A program made the translations under genes and the position numbers. Of a DNA stretch of 64,000 bases, positions 1 to 8,303 are shown piece after piece. Source of the DNA: Gillisella vitis (lineage in GTDB: Bacteria; Pseudomonadota; Alphaproteobacteria; Rhizobiales; Rhizobiaceae); NCBI RefSeq assembly GCF_014204625.1, contig NZ_JACHLU010000021.1:1-64000 (forward strand), given 5' to 3'. The notes beneath the pieces are model-generated. The model was not told the DNA's origin. It did not search any database and worked only from the letters and a program-made list of their open reading frames with translations. How positions within the stretch are numbered: position 1 is the first letter of the stretch; every line of letters starts with the position of its first letter.

Positions 1-1
1 C

Positions 2-49
2 ACCAGCCTGATCGACCAGAAAGCCTTTAATAAATATGAGCTTAGGTAG
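2..49 (+). CDS. Possible C-terminal end of a gene cut by the window edge
   Basis: The frame starting at base 2 is open for 15 codons and ends with TAG at 47-49 (tail ...KAFNKYELR). It may be the end of a gene that starts outside the window, but the piece is too short to recognise. Frame 1 also stays open to a TAA at 28-30, so the choice of frame is weak. Confidence 0.2.
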   Translation, partial: TSLIDQKAFNKYELR

Positions 50-121
50 AAATGGGCGGGGTCATCACTTGTGACAAAGGTAACACCCCCCTACAGCATC
101 TTTTGCAACTCCTGCATAATT

Positions 122-228
122 CCTTAAATCGGAATCGATTTAAGGAGAAAATTATGCAGCAGATATTAAAGAGCTACAGCGAACCTTTGTGCGCCATATA
201 TGGCGCACGGCGCTGTAGTGCGGCATAA
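122..228 (+). repeat. Composite palindromic intergenic element with a 24-codon ORF
   Basis: Three nested symmetries lie in about 100 bp. A perfect 10-bp inverted repeat (122-131 CCTTAAATCG, 136-145) has a 4-bp spacer. A second stem CTACAGCG (174-181) / CGCTGTAG (211-218) encloses a perfect 20-bp palindrome at 189-208 (GTGCGCCATA and its complement). A ribosome-binding site AAGGAG (142-147) lies 6 bases before an ATG at 154, which opens a 24-codon frame ending at 228. From memory, very similar blocks recur between genes in other Rhizobiaceae, so this is probably a dispersed element or leader rather than a normal gene. Confidence 0.55.
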
Positions 229-297
229 AGGTGGTCGTGGGTGGGGCGTTTGAACAGCATGGTTTGTTCTACGACCTTTTCAGGGCCACTGCCGCCG

Positions 298-324
298 AAA
301 AACGGGCATGGATGTGCCCGTTTT
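298..324 (-). terminator. Rho-independent terminator of the chemoreceptor gene
   Basis: A 10-bp perfect stem (299-308 / 315-324, AAAACGGGCA and complement) has a 6-base loop. It is followed on the minus strand by a short U run. It lies 14 bp after the stop codon of the chemoreceptor gene. Confidence 0.7.
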
Positions 325-337
325 CAAATCAGGCTGA

Positions 338-1852
338 TTATGCCACGTAAGTCTGGTGATAGGCGTTTGAGCGTGAAGCGTGGACCTTTGCACCCTGCGT
401 CTGGAAACGTGCCAGCAGAGACGACAGATGATCAGAAACTCCCTGCAAGGTATGGGTCGAGGCATTGGTTTCTTCCACCATCGCCGCATTCTGCTGGGTC
501 AGCTGATCCATGCTGCTGATGGCGGCGTTGATTTCCAGAATGCCGGAGGCCTGTTCCTGCGCCGATTGCGCAATGGCAACAATGTGGCCGTTCACTTCAC
601 GCACCTGATCGCTGATACTGCGCAGCACTTCGCCGGTCTGGTTGACCAGAGAGACGCCATTGGCGACATCCTGCGATGAGCGGTCAATCAAGCCCTTGAT
701 TTCTTTGGCAGCGGATGCCGATCGCTGGGCCAGTTCGCGGACTTCCTGGGCAACAACGGCAAAGCCCTTGCCGGCTTCGCCTGCGCGTGCCGCCTCAACG
801 CCTGCGTTCAGGGCGAGCAGGTTTGTCTGGAAGGAAATCTCATCAATGACGCTGATGATGGACGAGATTTTCTTGGAGCTTTCTTCAATCGCGCCCATGG
901 CGTTGACGGCATTGCCAACAATCACGCTCGATTGGCTGGCAGAATCAGCCGCATGGGATGCAACCGATTGCGCCTCGCCACTCCTTTTGGCGGATTGTTT
1001 CGAAATAACGCTGATTTGTTCAAGCGCTGCCGAGGTTTCTTCCAGCGCTGCCGCCTGCTGTTCGGTGCGCTTGGCCATGTCATCGGTGGCGCGGGTCAGC
1101 TCGCGGGTGTTGGCCGTGACCTGTCCAGCTTCGTGGGTGATGTCCTTGAAGGCGTCCGCAAGGGCGCTGACGGCCTTGTTGTAATTGCTTCGCAAGCCCT
1201 CGTATTGTGCTCCAAGTGGCTGGTTGATTGTCGCCGTCAAATCACCCTGACTCAAGGCTTCCAGCGCATTGTCAAGGGCGCTGAGAGCTTGCTGCTGCTC
1301 AAGTGCAACCTGCGCGCGCTCTGCGGTGATTTTGGCCCGCTCTTCAGCCAGTGCTTCGCCATAGGTGGAGATTGCAAAATCCATATCCAGCATGGTTGTT
1401 CGCACAACGGCCGAGATTTTTTTAATAACTCCCTGAAAGCGCTTGCCAAAAATTGTACCGCGCATTTCCTCCTCAAGGATGGCCGTGGTGAGGCCCGCCA
1501 GAATCAGGCCATAACCATCGATATACCAGCGGGGATCAAGTCCAAGGCGGGCATGGGTCTGACCAATAATTGTGGCTGATGCAACATAGTTTCCGTCAAT
1601 CTTGCCGGAGAGCAGGTGGCTCCAGTGCTTGATCTGTTTTTGTTTGGCATGTTCAATATGGGCGTCGCTGGAAAAGAACCGCGCCGTTTCCGGGTATTGT
1701 TTTGCCGTGCCGTAAAAAACATCAAGAGTTGGGCCAATGGCGTCAACAATCACCGGCCGAAGTCTGGCAACAATCTGAAGATCTTCATTGGTGATATTTA
1801 AAAAATTAAGCCGCTTTTTCAGTTCACTATGATCGTTGATTGTGTTGGTCAT
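338..1852 (-). CDS. Globin-coupled methyl-accepting chemotaxis protein (HemAT-like)
   Basis: This is a soluble chemoreceptor of 504 residues expected to sense oxygen or another diatomic gas through haem and signal to CheA/CheW. Residues about 10-165 form a protoglobin-type sensor domain. The likely proximal haem ligand is His100 in the family pattern QTHARLGLDPRWYIDGY. A HAMP-like linker (ALEALSQGDLTATI) follows, then a long coiled-coil signalling domain with the conserved hairpin tip (DEISFQTNLLALNAGVEAAR). No transmembrane segment is visible, as expected for globin-coupled receptors, and no CheR/CheB docking pentapeptide is seen at the C terminus. An in-frame GTG at 1861 is rejected as start because the GAGG ribosome-binding site abuts it; the ATG at 1852 has proper 8-base spacing. 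The gene stands alone with its own terminator. Confidence 0.9.
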   Translation of the reverse strand: MTNTINDHSELKKRLNFLNITNEDLQIVARLRPVIVDAIGPTLDVFYGTAKQYPETARFFSSDAHIEHAKQKQIKHWSHLLSGKIDGNYVASATIIGQTHARLGLDPRWYIDGYGLILAGLTTAILEEEMRGTIFGKRFQGVIKKISAVVRTTMLDMDFAISTYGEALAEERAKITAERAQVALEQQQALSALDNALEALSQGDLTATINQPLGAQYEGLRSNYNKAVSALADAFKDITHEAGQVTANTRELTRATDDMAKRTEQQAAALEETSAALEQISVISKQSAKRSGEAQSVASHAADSASQSSVIVGNAVNAMGAIEESSKKISSIISVIDEISFQTNLLALNAGVEAARAGEAGKGFAVVAQEVRELAQRSASAAKEIKGLIDRSSQDVANGVSLVNQTGEVLRSISDQVREVNGHIVAIAQSAQEQASGILEINAAISSMDQLTQQNAAMVEETNASTHTLQGVSDHLSSLLARFQTQGAKVHASRSNAYHQTYVA

Positions 1853-2181
1853 GAAATGCACCTCGGGTCAAACGTTGACTGAAACATGCGGCGCTTCATG
1901 CGCCATACGGCCGAAATCAAGACGTTACGGTGTCCACCACGCAACTTTCAGTTTGCGCAGAGGACGCCGTAACAGAGTTCGTTCGGTGCATGACAGGTTC
2001 AGTCCTCCAAGACCACCGACCCATGCACCATGTCGCCGGGGTTTTATCTCCCAGAACTGAATTACGTCCTCAGGTTTAATAATATGATAACAGTCAAGCA
2101 AAGTGCAGGCTGATCCAGGATGCCGCGGATAGGGCGATTTTTCTAAGTATTTGAAATAAATAATATATTATTAATTGCAAT
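1853..2181. other. Gene-free stretch upstream of the chemoreceptor gene
   Basis: No convincing ORF is seen. The part next to the chemoreceptor must hold its promoter. The part near 2080-2180 is very AT-rich (runs of TAATATATTATTAATTG) and leads into the terminator of the neighbouring NYN-domain gene. Confidence 0.5.
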
Positions 2182-2214
2182 AAAAAGCCCCAATCACAAA
2201 ATATGTGATTGGGG
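2182..2214 (-). terminator. Rho-independent terminator of the NYN-domain gene
   Basis: A perfect 10-bp stem CCCCAATCAC (2188-2197) / GTGATTGGGG (2205-2214) has a 7-base loop. On the minus strand it is followed by a run of five T residues. It lies about 40 bp after the stop codon of the NYN-domain gene. Confidence 0.85.
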
Positions 2215-2256
2215 CGATAAACAAGTTCAGTCTGGCCCGCGTTTTTCAGCTGTCCG

Positions 2257-2835
2257 TTAAACCGTTGGCTCAACCATCATCGGATCTGTCACGCGCATTG
2301 GGCGTTCGCTTGGGTCGCGGCCGACTTCTGTTTTCAAGGAAACAAGGTCAATGAAATGGTCTGCCTGACGGCGAAGATCATCAGCAATCATGGGAGGCTG
2401 CGTTGCCATTGTCGAGACAACGGAAACCTTGCGTCCCTTGCGTTGCAGGGCTTCAACCAGAGTGGTGAAGTCGCCATCGCCTGAGAAAATGACCAGATGA
2501 TCAACCGTTTCCGATTGTTCCATGGCATCAATGGCCAGCTCAATATCCATATTGCCTTTCACCTTCCGGCGGCCCATGGAATCGGTGAATTCTTTCGCAG
2601 GCTTGGTGATGACTTTATAGCCATTGTAATCCAGCCAATCGATCAGCGGGCGAATCGATGAATATTCCTGATCTTCAATCAGTGCTGTGTAATAATAGGC
2701 ACGCAGAAGGTAGCCACGCTTTTGGAATGCTTTGAGCAGCTTGCGATAGTCAATATCAAAGCCGAGACTTTTTGAAGCGGCATATAAATTTGCACCATCG
2801 ATAAACAGCGCTATTTTTTCTCTGGGGTCAAACAT
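2257..2835 (-). CDS. NYN-domain (LabA/DUF88 family) protein
   Basis: The product has 192 residues and consists of one NYN domain, a PIN-like fold of predicted metal-dependent RNases. The acidic positions expected for the active site are present: Asp13 in LFIDGANLY, a DIELAIDAM segment in the middle, and FSGDGDF near residue 120. The C-terminal tail after about residue 165 is polar and probably unstructured. It is divergent from rpoZ, with 292 bp between the starts that must carry both promoters. The RNA substrate is unknown; nuclease activity is inferred from the family only. Confidence 0.85.
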   Translation of the reverse strand: MFDPREKIALFIDGANLYAASKSLGFDIDYRKLLKAFQKRGYLLRAYYYTALIEDQEYSSIRPLIDWLDYNGYKVITKPAKEFTDSMGRRKVKGNMDIELAIDAMEQSETVDHLVIFSGDGDFTTLVEALQRKGRKVSVVSTMATQPPMIADDLRRQADHFIDLVSLKTEVGRDPSERPMRVTDPMMVEPTV

Positions 2836-3127
2836 CTTTGTAACATCCTTTTGCTTTTACACCGTGGCGCAAGGCCAAGTCGCTGCTGGCTCACAATTTG
2901 CCGGACGAGTGTATTATGATTTAATCATATAAGATACATCTATCTTGAGACGACTTGGATTCCAAGCGCCTCTGGATTGAATATTTAAACTTTTCTGCTT
3001 TTTTGCAGCACTAAGGTTGAACCTGTCAAAAAAAGTCGATCGTGAGGAAAAACTTGAACTCTGGCGATAATACATGTATCCGGTCTGTCAATCCCTTGGA
3101 TAAGAAATATTAAAAGAAGGACTGACC

Positions 3128-3526
3128 ATGGCACGCGTTACCGTGGAAGATTGCATCGACAAGGTCGACAACCGCTTTGAGCTGGTTTTGTTGGCAAGCC
3201 ATCGCGCCCGCCAGATCTCTCAGGGGGCATCCATTACGATTGATCGTGACAACGACAAAAATCCGGTTGTTGCCCTGCGTGAAATCGCGGACGAGACTTT
3301 GTCTCCCGATGATTTGAAGGAGGATCTGATCCACTCCTTGCAAAAGCATGTGGAAGTAGACGAACCTGAGCATGATGGTGGCAGCGCCAGCGAGGGCCAG
3401 ATCACGGCTCGCTCTGACGAGGACGACGACATGCCTGAAACCGTTGCTTTCGACCAGATGTCGGAAGAAGAGTTGTTGGCTGGTATCGAAGGTCTGGTGC
3501 CGCCGGAAAAAAGCGACGATTACTGA
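3128..3526 (+). CDS. rpoZ: DNA-directed RNA polymerase subunit omega
   Basis: This is the small omega subunit (132 residues) that helps assembly and stability of the beta-prime subunit of RNA polymerase. The N-terminal core has the family pattern MARVTVEDCID, the NRFELVLLASHRARQI helix, and a following segment ending in NPVVALREI. The C-terminal half is acidic and extended, as in other alphaproteobacterial omegas. A GAAGGA ribosome-binding site precedes the ATG. It lies directly upstream of rsh, a common rhizobial and proteobacterial pairing that links omega with ppGpp signalling. Confidence 0.95.
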   Translation: MARVTVEDCIDKVDNRFELVLLASHRARQISQGASITIDRDNDKNPVVALREIADETLSPDDLKEDLIHSLQKHVEVDEPEHDGGSASEGQITARSDEDDDMPETVAFDQMSEEELLAGIEGLVPPEKSDDY

Positions 3527-3719
3527 TCGTCGTCATGCTTTGGGCAGATTGCCTGCTAAAATTGACTGTGTGCGTCAGCCGTTCAGGTTGGCGCGCTTTT
3601 CTTTTTAGGGCAGTTCAGTGTTTTCATGCAGCGCTGAAATGCGATAATTCCCTGTTTTCGCGTCGTTTTTCGAAAAACGGTATCCACTTTTCGGTACGAC
3701 CTAAAGGAGTAGCCTTGGA

Positions 3720-5960
3720 ATGATGCGGCAATATGAGCTCGTGGAGCGGGTGCAGAAATACAAGCCCGATGCAAACGAGGCATTGCTCAACAAGGCCTAT
3801 GTCTATGCCATGCAAAAGCATGGTCAACAAAAGCGCGCCAGCGGCGACCCCTATATTTCACACCCTCTGGAAGTGGCGGCAATTCTCACCGAGATGCATC
3901 TGGATGAGTCGACCATTGCTGTTGCGCTGCTGCATGATACGATTGAAGACACCACCGCCACCCGCGCCGAAATTGACGAATTGTTCGGCGAGGATATTGG
4001 CCGACTGGTGGAAGGGCTGACCAAGCTCAAAAAACTGGATCTGGTGACGAAAAAAGCCAAACAGGCTGAAAATCTGCGCAAACTGCTGTTGGCGATTTCC
4101 GATGATGTGCGGGTTCTTCTGGTCAAGCTTGCCGACCGGCTGCACAATATGCGCACGCTGGAGCACATGCGCCCGGACAAGCGGGCACGAATCTCTGAAG
4201 AAACCATGGAAATCTACGCGCCTCTGGCGGGGCGTATGGGTATGCAGGACATGCGTGACGAGCTGGAAGATCTGTCTTTCCGCTACATCAATCCAGAAGC
4301 CTATGAAACCGTCACAAAGCGGCTCGAGGATCTTTCCCAGCGCAATGAAGGGCTGATTATCAAGATTGAAGCCGAACTGAGCGAGTTGCTGGTGGCCAAT
4401 GGTCTGCTTCAGGCCAAGGTCAAGGGGCGCCAGAAAAAACCCTATTCGGTTTTCCGCAAGATGCAGTCGAAGTCGCTGTCGTTTGAGCAGCTCTCGGATG
4501 TTTATGGTTTTCGCGTGCTGGTGGGGGATGTGGCGGCCTGTTATCGGGCATTGGGCATTGTTCACACCCGCTGGCGTGTGGTTCCGGGCCGGTTCAAGGA
4601 TTATATTTCCACGCCGAAGCAGAATGATTATCGTTCGCTGCACACAACTATTGTTGGTCCTTCGCGCCAGCGCATCGAGCTGCAAATCCGCACTGCGCGG
4701 ATGCATGAAATTGCCGAATACGGCATTGCAGCCCATTCGCTCTACAAGGATGGTGAAAGTGGCGTCGAGGGCGAGTTGCTGTCACGCGAAAGCAATGCCT
4801 ACAGCTGGTTGCGCCATACGATTGAAGCTTTGTCCGAGGCCAACAATCCGGAAGAGTTTCTCGAGCATACCAAGCTGGAACTGTTTCAGGATCAGGTGTT
4901 CTGTTTTACCCCCAAGGGTAAATTGATCGCGCTGCCGCGCGGGGCAACGCCGATTGATTTTGCCTATGCTGTCCATACCAATATCGGCGATACAACGGTT
5001 GGTGCCAAGATCAACGGGCGGATCATGCCGCTGGTGACACGTCTTGCCAATGGCGATGAGGTGGAAATCATCCGCTCCGGTGTGCAGGTTCCGCCTGCTG
5101 CCTGGGAAGAGATCGTTGTGACCGGCAAGGCGCGCGCTGCCATTCGCCGTGCGACCCGCATGGCCATTCGCAAGCAATATTCCGGCCTTGGCCATCGCAT
5201 TCTGGAGCGCACGTTCGAGCGGGCTGGCAAGACCTTCTCGCGCGAGGTGCTGAAGCCGGTTTTGCATCGCCTTGGCCATAAGGATGTTGAGGATGCGGTG
5301 GCGGCCGTTGGCCGTGGCGAGCTGTCGTCCCTGGATGTGGTGAAGGCGGTCTTCCCGGATTATCAGGATGAGCGCGTCACCGTGAAGCCATCTGTGGATG
5401 ATGGCTGGTTCAACATGCGCTCGGCCAATGGGGTGATGTTCAAGCTGCCAGAGGCAAAGAAGCCCGCCGATACGGGCAATGGATCTGCAACGGAGCGTGC
5501 GGAAGACACCGCGCCGCTGCCCATTCGCGGGTTTGTTGGCAACCCGGATGTGCATTTCTCGCCTGCGGGTGCCGTGCCGGGTGACCGGATTGTCGGCATC
5601 ATGCAGGAAGGCAAGGGCATTACCATCTATCCCATTCAGGCTTCTGCGCTGCAAAAGTTTGATGAAGAGCCAGAACGCTGGATTGATGTGCGCTGGGATC
5701 TGGATCTGGCCAATAAATCCCGCTTCAATGCGCGGATTCTGGTGAATGCCATTAATGAACCCGGCACACTGGCAAAGGTGGCACAACTGGTTGCAGGGCT
5801 GGACATCAATATCCGGATCTTGACCATGGTGCGCGTAGCCGCCGACTTCAGCGAAATGGCCTTTGATCTGGACGTCTGGGATTTGCGTCAGCTCAATCAG
5901 TTGCTGGTGCAATTGAAAGAGCTGGATTGTGTAGCAACAGCCAAGCGTGTTTATGATTGA
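3720..5960 (+). CDS. rsh: Bifunctional (p)ppGpp synthetase/hydrolase Rsh
   Basis: This is the single long RelA/SpoT homologue (746 residues) that makes and degrades the alarmone (p)ppGpp. Domains in order: an N-terminal HD hydrolase (His48 and the HDTIED motif at 72-78, both intact), the RelA/SpoT synthetase domain (about 235-350) with RFKDYISTPK and YRSLHTT, a TGS domain (about 390-450, ALPRGATPIDFAYAVHTNIG), and a C-terminal ACT domain (about 670-746). The RxKD form of the synthetase motif is typical of bifunctional enzymes rather than RelA. An AAGGAG site lies 10 bases before the ATG at 3720; the next codon is also ATG. A degenerate repeat-like stretch (GTATCCACTTTTCGGTACGA) sits just upstream. 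Confidence 0.96.
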   Translation: MMRQYELVERVQKYKPDANEALLNKAYVYAMQKHGQQKRASGDPYISHPLEVAAILTEMHLDESTIAVALLHDTIEDTTATRAEIDELFGEDIGRLVEGLTKLKKLDLVTKKAKQAENLRKLLLAISDDVRVLLVKLADRLHNMRTLEHMRPDKRARISEETMEIYAPLAGRMGMQDMRDELEDLSFRYINPEAYETVTKRLEDLSQRNEGLIIKIEAELSELLVANGLLQAKVKGRQKKPYSVFRKMQSKSLSFEQLSDVYGFRVLVGDVAACYRALGIVHTRWRVVPGRFKDYISTPKQNDYRSLHTTIVGPSRQRIELQIRTARMHEIAEYGIAAHSLYKDGESGVEGELLSRESNAYSWLRHTIEALSEANNPEEFLEHTKLELFQDQVFCFTPKGKLIALPRGATPIDFAYAVHTNIGDTTVGAKINGRIMPLVTRLANGDEVEIIRSGVQVPPAAWEEIVVTGKARAAIRRATRMAIRKQYSGLGHRILERTFERAGKTFSREVLKPVLHRLGHKDVEDAVAAVGRGELSSLDVVKAVFPDYQDERVTVKPSVDDGWFNMRSANGVMFKLPEAKKPADTGNGSATERAEDTAPLPIRGFVGNPDVHFSPAGAVPGDRIVGIMQEGKGITIYPIQASALQKFDEEPERWIDVRWDLDLANKSRFNARILVNAINEPGTLAKVAQLVAGLDINIRILTMVRVAADFSEMAFDLDVWDLRQLNQLLVQLKELDCVATAKRVYD

Positions 5961-6092
5961 GGAAGCGCTCATGGCTGTTGTGCCATGGTGATTAAATTTC
6001 AGACAGAATTGCCTATTTATCTCCCATTTCATGCGGCGATATGCGTTGATTGCATGGCTGATGTTTAACCTTGTGTCTGGTTATTTGTGCAC

Positions 6093-6111
6093 AGCACAAT
6101 TATGTTGTGCT
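6093..6111. promoter_or_regulatory. Inverted repeat upstream of the 50-residue protein gene
   Basis: A 7-bp inverted repeat AGCACAA (6093-6099) / TTGTGCT (6105-6111) with a 5-base spacer lies 29 bp before the start codon of the small gene. It could be an operator or a hairpin in the leader; the sequence does not decide between these. Confidence 0.3.
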
Positions 6112-6139
6112 CATGAACTTGAACCAACGAGGTAAGACA

Positions 6140-6292
6140 ATGTTTGGACCAATTCGCAGATTTGCCCGCGCTCTGAGCGTTCCTAGCATTCAGGACCGTG
6201 AAATGGCCTATTTGAATGGCGCACATGACCGTGTCGATCTTGAATATCGCCAGCGCGAAATTGACAGTGGCCTGTTCCGTCGTCTGCGCTAA
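6140..6292 (+). CDS. Small conserved protein of DUF3563 type
   Basis: The product has 50 residues and no known biochemical function. It starts MFGPIRRFARALSVPS and continues with REMAYLNGAHDRVDLEYRQ, a short helical pattern that I associate with the DUF3563 family of small alphaproteobacterial proteins. The domain fills nearly the whole protein. A GAGGTAAGACA leader places a Shine-Dalgarno sequence about 8 bases before the ATG. It stands alone between rsh and lepB, where I recall pdxJ and acpS in many relatives. No signal peptide or membrane segment is evident. Confidence 0.75.
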   Translation: MFGPIRRFARALSVPSIQDREMAYLNGAHDRVDLEYRQREIDSGLFRRLR

Positions 6293-6818
6293 ATGTTATA
6301 CGCCAGATGCATGGCTGATCTGTGAAGATCGCGGTGCTCAAGCGTTTTGAATGAACGGGTCTCGGTTCCATCGAGGCTTGCGGATGGATTGTTTATCCAT
6401 CCTGAAATGGTGAGGATGCAGATGGTAGAGCTTCTGCGTCCTGTGGTCTCCACAAGGCCGCACTGTATGGTGGATGGTCTGCGCTCAATGATCTGTTGGG
6501 CGCATAAGCGCTGTGATCAGTCGCGCATTGCAAGCTGACATGACAAGCCGACCTTGGCACCCTTTGAGTGTAATTCGCTGGATGTGCACGCACTGCGATG
6601 CGACGTCGCCGCAGTTTTACGCTCGCTGCTCCTCTTTTCCTCATTCGATATTGATAGGCCATGCGCCTGCGTCTGCGTATATGTGACGCTGGATCGGGTC
6701 GATGTGAGGCTACAAGTGCAGTTTTGCGCGTCTATAACGGTCGCAAGCGCGTGATCTCGTGGTTTTGCCGTTGCCGCCGCTGTTGGAACCGACTAGATAA
6801 GCTTCCAAATGACGTATT
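6293..6818. other. 526-bp gap between the DUF3563-type gene and lepB
   Basis: No ORF here looks protein-like on either strand; the longest frames have atypical composition and no recognisable motif. One clear hairpin is seen, GGATGGAT (6382-6389) / ATCCATCC (6395-6402), without a U tract. The stretch must hold the lepB promoter. It may also be the scar of lost genes. Confidence 0.5.
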
Positions 6819-7577
6819 ATGAAAGAGACCGGCGTGACGGATAAAGTCGAAAAGAAGCAGAATGCCCTTTGGGAGAACATCAAGGTCATTATTCAGGCGT
6901 TGATCCTGGCAACGGTGATTCGTACGGTTCTGTTCCAGCCCTTTACCATTCCATCTGGCTCGATGATGCCGACGCTTCTGGTGGGCGACTATATCTTCGT
7001 CAATAAATTCGCCTATGGCTTTTCAAAATACTCCCTGCCGTTTTCGCTTGACCTGTTTGAAGGTCGGATTTTCAAAAGTGAGCCACAGCGTGGCGACGTG
7101 GTGGTGTTCCGTTTTCCACCAAACCCGGATATTGACTATATCAAGCGCCTTGTTGGCCTGCCTGGTGATCATATTCAGGTGACGGATGGTGTGTTGTATG
7201 TGAATGGCAAGGCTGTTCCCAAGACACCGGATGGCACGTTCAGCTCGGATTATCGCAATGATCCGGGTCACAACATTCCGGTGTTCCGCGAAACCCTCGA
7301 CAATGGCCGCACCTATGACACGCTGGATGAATCGCAATTTTCACCCGGCGACAATACACGCGAATTTATCGTGCCTGCTGACCATTATTTCATGATGGGT
7401 GACAACCGCGACAATTCGGCTGACAGCCGCTTTGATGTCGGTTTTGTTCCGGCAGAAAATCTGGTTGGCCGCGCCTCGGTGATTTTCTTCTCGCTGGGCA
7501 ATGACACGGCGTTCAGCCATATCTGGAAATGGCCTGCCAACCTGCGTCTCGATCGCTTTTTCAAGGCTGTCCAATGA
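6819..7577 (+). CDS. lepB: Signal peptidase I
   Basis: This inner-membrane serine protease removes signal peptides from exported proteins. The product has 252 residues. One membrane anchor (about 21-39, IKVIIQALILATVIRTVLF) is followed by the S26 catalytic motif with Ser48 in PSGSMMPTL and the general-base Lys109 in DYIKRLVGLPGD. The GDNRDNSADSR box is present near residue 195. The ATG at 6819 has no good ribosome-binding site; an in-frame GTG at 6834, preceded by GAAAGAG, is a real alternative. The stop overlaps the rnc start by 4 bp, so the two are translationally coupled in a lepB-rnc-era operon. Confidence 0.95.
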   Translation: MKETGVTDKVEKKQNALWENIKVIIQALILATVIRTVLFQPFTIPSGSMMPTLLVGDYIFVNKFAYGFSKYSLPFSLDLFEGRIFKSEPQRGDVVVFRFPPNPDIDYIKRLVGLPGDHIQVTDGVLYVNGKAVPKTPDGTFSSDYRNDPGHNIPVFRETLDNGRTYDTLDESQFSPGDNTREFIVPADHYFMMGDNRDNSADSRFDVGFVPAENLVGRASVIFFSLGNDTAFSHIWKWPANLRLDRFFKAVQ

Positions 7578-8293
7578 AGGCACCAAACGCTCTGAGCGCT
7601 GACGAGCGCGAAAAGGTTGAAACGAAGATAGGGTATTGCTTCAATCAGAAGGAGCGGCTGGATAAGGCGCTCACCCATTCCAGCGCGCGCCCCGCCAAGG
7701 GTGGAGACTATGAGCGCCTCGAGTTTCTGGGCGACCGCGTGCTGGGGCTTTGCGTTGCCGAGCATCTGTTCAAGGAGTTTCGTGCCGCAACTGAAGGTGA
7801 GCTTTCTGTGCGACTCAACCAGTTGGTGAGTGCTGATACCTGTGCCGCCGTTGCCGATGAAATTGAGCTGCATCGCTATATCCGCACCGGGGCGGACGTT
7901 AAAAAGCTCACGGGCAAGAACATGCTCAATGTGCGCGCTGATGTGGTCGAAAGCTTGATCGCCGCAATTTATCTCGATTCCGGACTGGAGGCTGCACGCG
8001 CCTTTGTTTTGCGGTTCTGGGCCGAGCGTGCGGCTGGTGAAGATGCAGGTCGCCGTGATGCCAAGACCGAGTTGCAGGAATGGGCACATGCAAAATTTGC
8101 GACCACGCCGGTTTATCGCATTGCAGATCGCTCTGGACCGGATCATGATCCGCGTTTTACAGTGACGGTTGAAATCGGCAAGCTTGCACCCGAAACGGGC
8201 GTTGAGCGCTCAAAAAGAGCGGCAGAGCAGGTTGCGGCGACTCGGATGCTGGAACGCGAAGGTGTCTGGGGCAAGCCCGACACCTCACATTGA
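7574..8293 (+). CDS. rnc: Ribonuclease III
   Basis: This endonuclease cuts double-stranded RNA in rRNA precursors and regulatory duplexes. The product has 239 residues. The signature ERLEFLGDRVLG carries the catalytic acidic residues Glu50 and Asp54. A second acidic cluster lies in NVRADVVESLIAAIYLD. The C-terminal double-stranded RNA-binding domain spans about 160-235 (TELQEWAHAK ... SKRAAEQVAATRML). The ATG at 7574 overlaps the lepB stop (ATGA). A longer upstream frame exists but would overlap lepB by 49 bp and is not needed. Confidence 0.96.
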   Translation: MKAPNALSADEREKVETKIGYCFNQKERLDKALTHSSARPAKGGDYERLEFLGDRVLGLCVAEHLFKEFRAATEGELSVRLNQLVSADTCAAVADEIELHRYIRTGADVKKLTGKNMLNVRADVVESLIAAIYLDSGLEAARAFVLRFWAERAAGEDAGRRDAKTELQEWAHAKFATTPVYRIADRSGPDHDPRFTVTVEIGKLAPETGVERSKRAAEQVAATRMLEREGVWGKPDTSH

Positions 8294-8303
8294 TTGGATA
8301 AAG

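Noticed and set aside
4782..6032. 416-codon open frame on the minus strand opposite rsh
   Set aside because: It lies wholly opposite the conserved TGS and ACT part of Rsh and has His/Gln-rich shadow composition with no ribosome-binding site of note.
6554..6754. 66-codon ORF before lepB
   Set aside because: Cys/Val-rich translation with no motif and no ribosome-binding site; judged non-coding.
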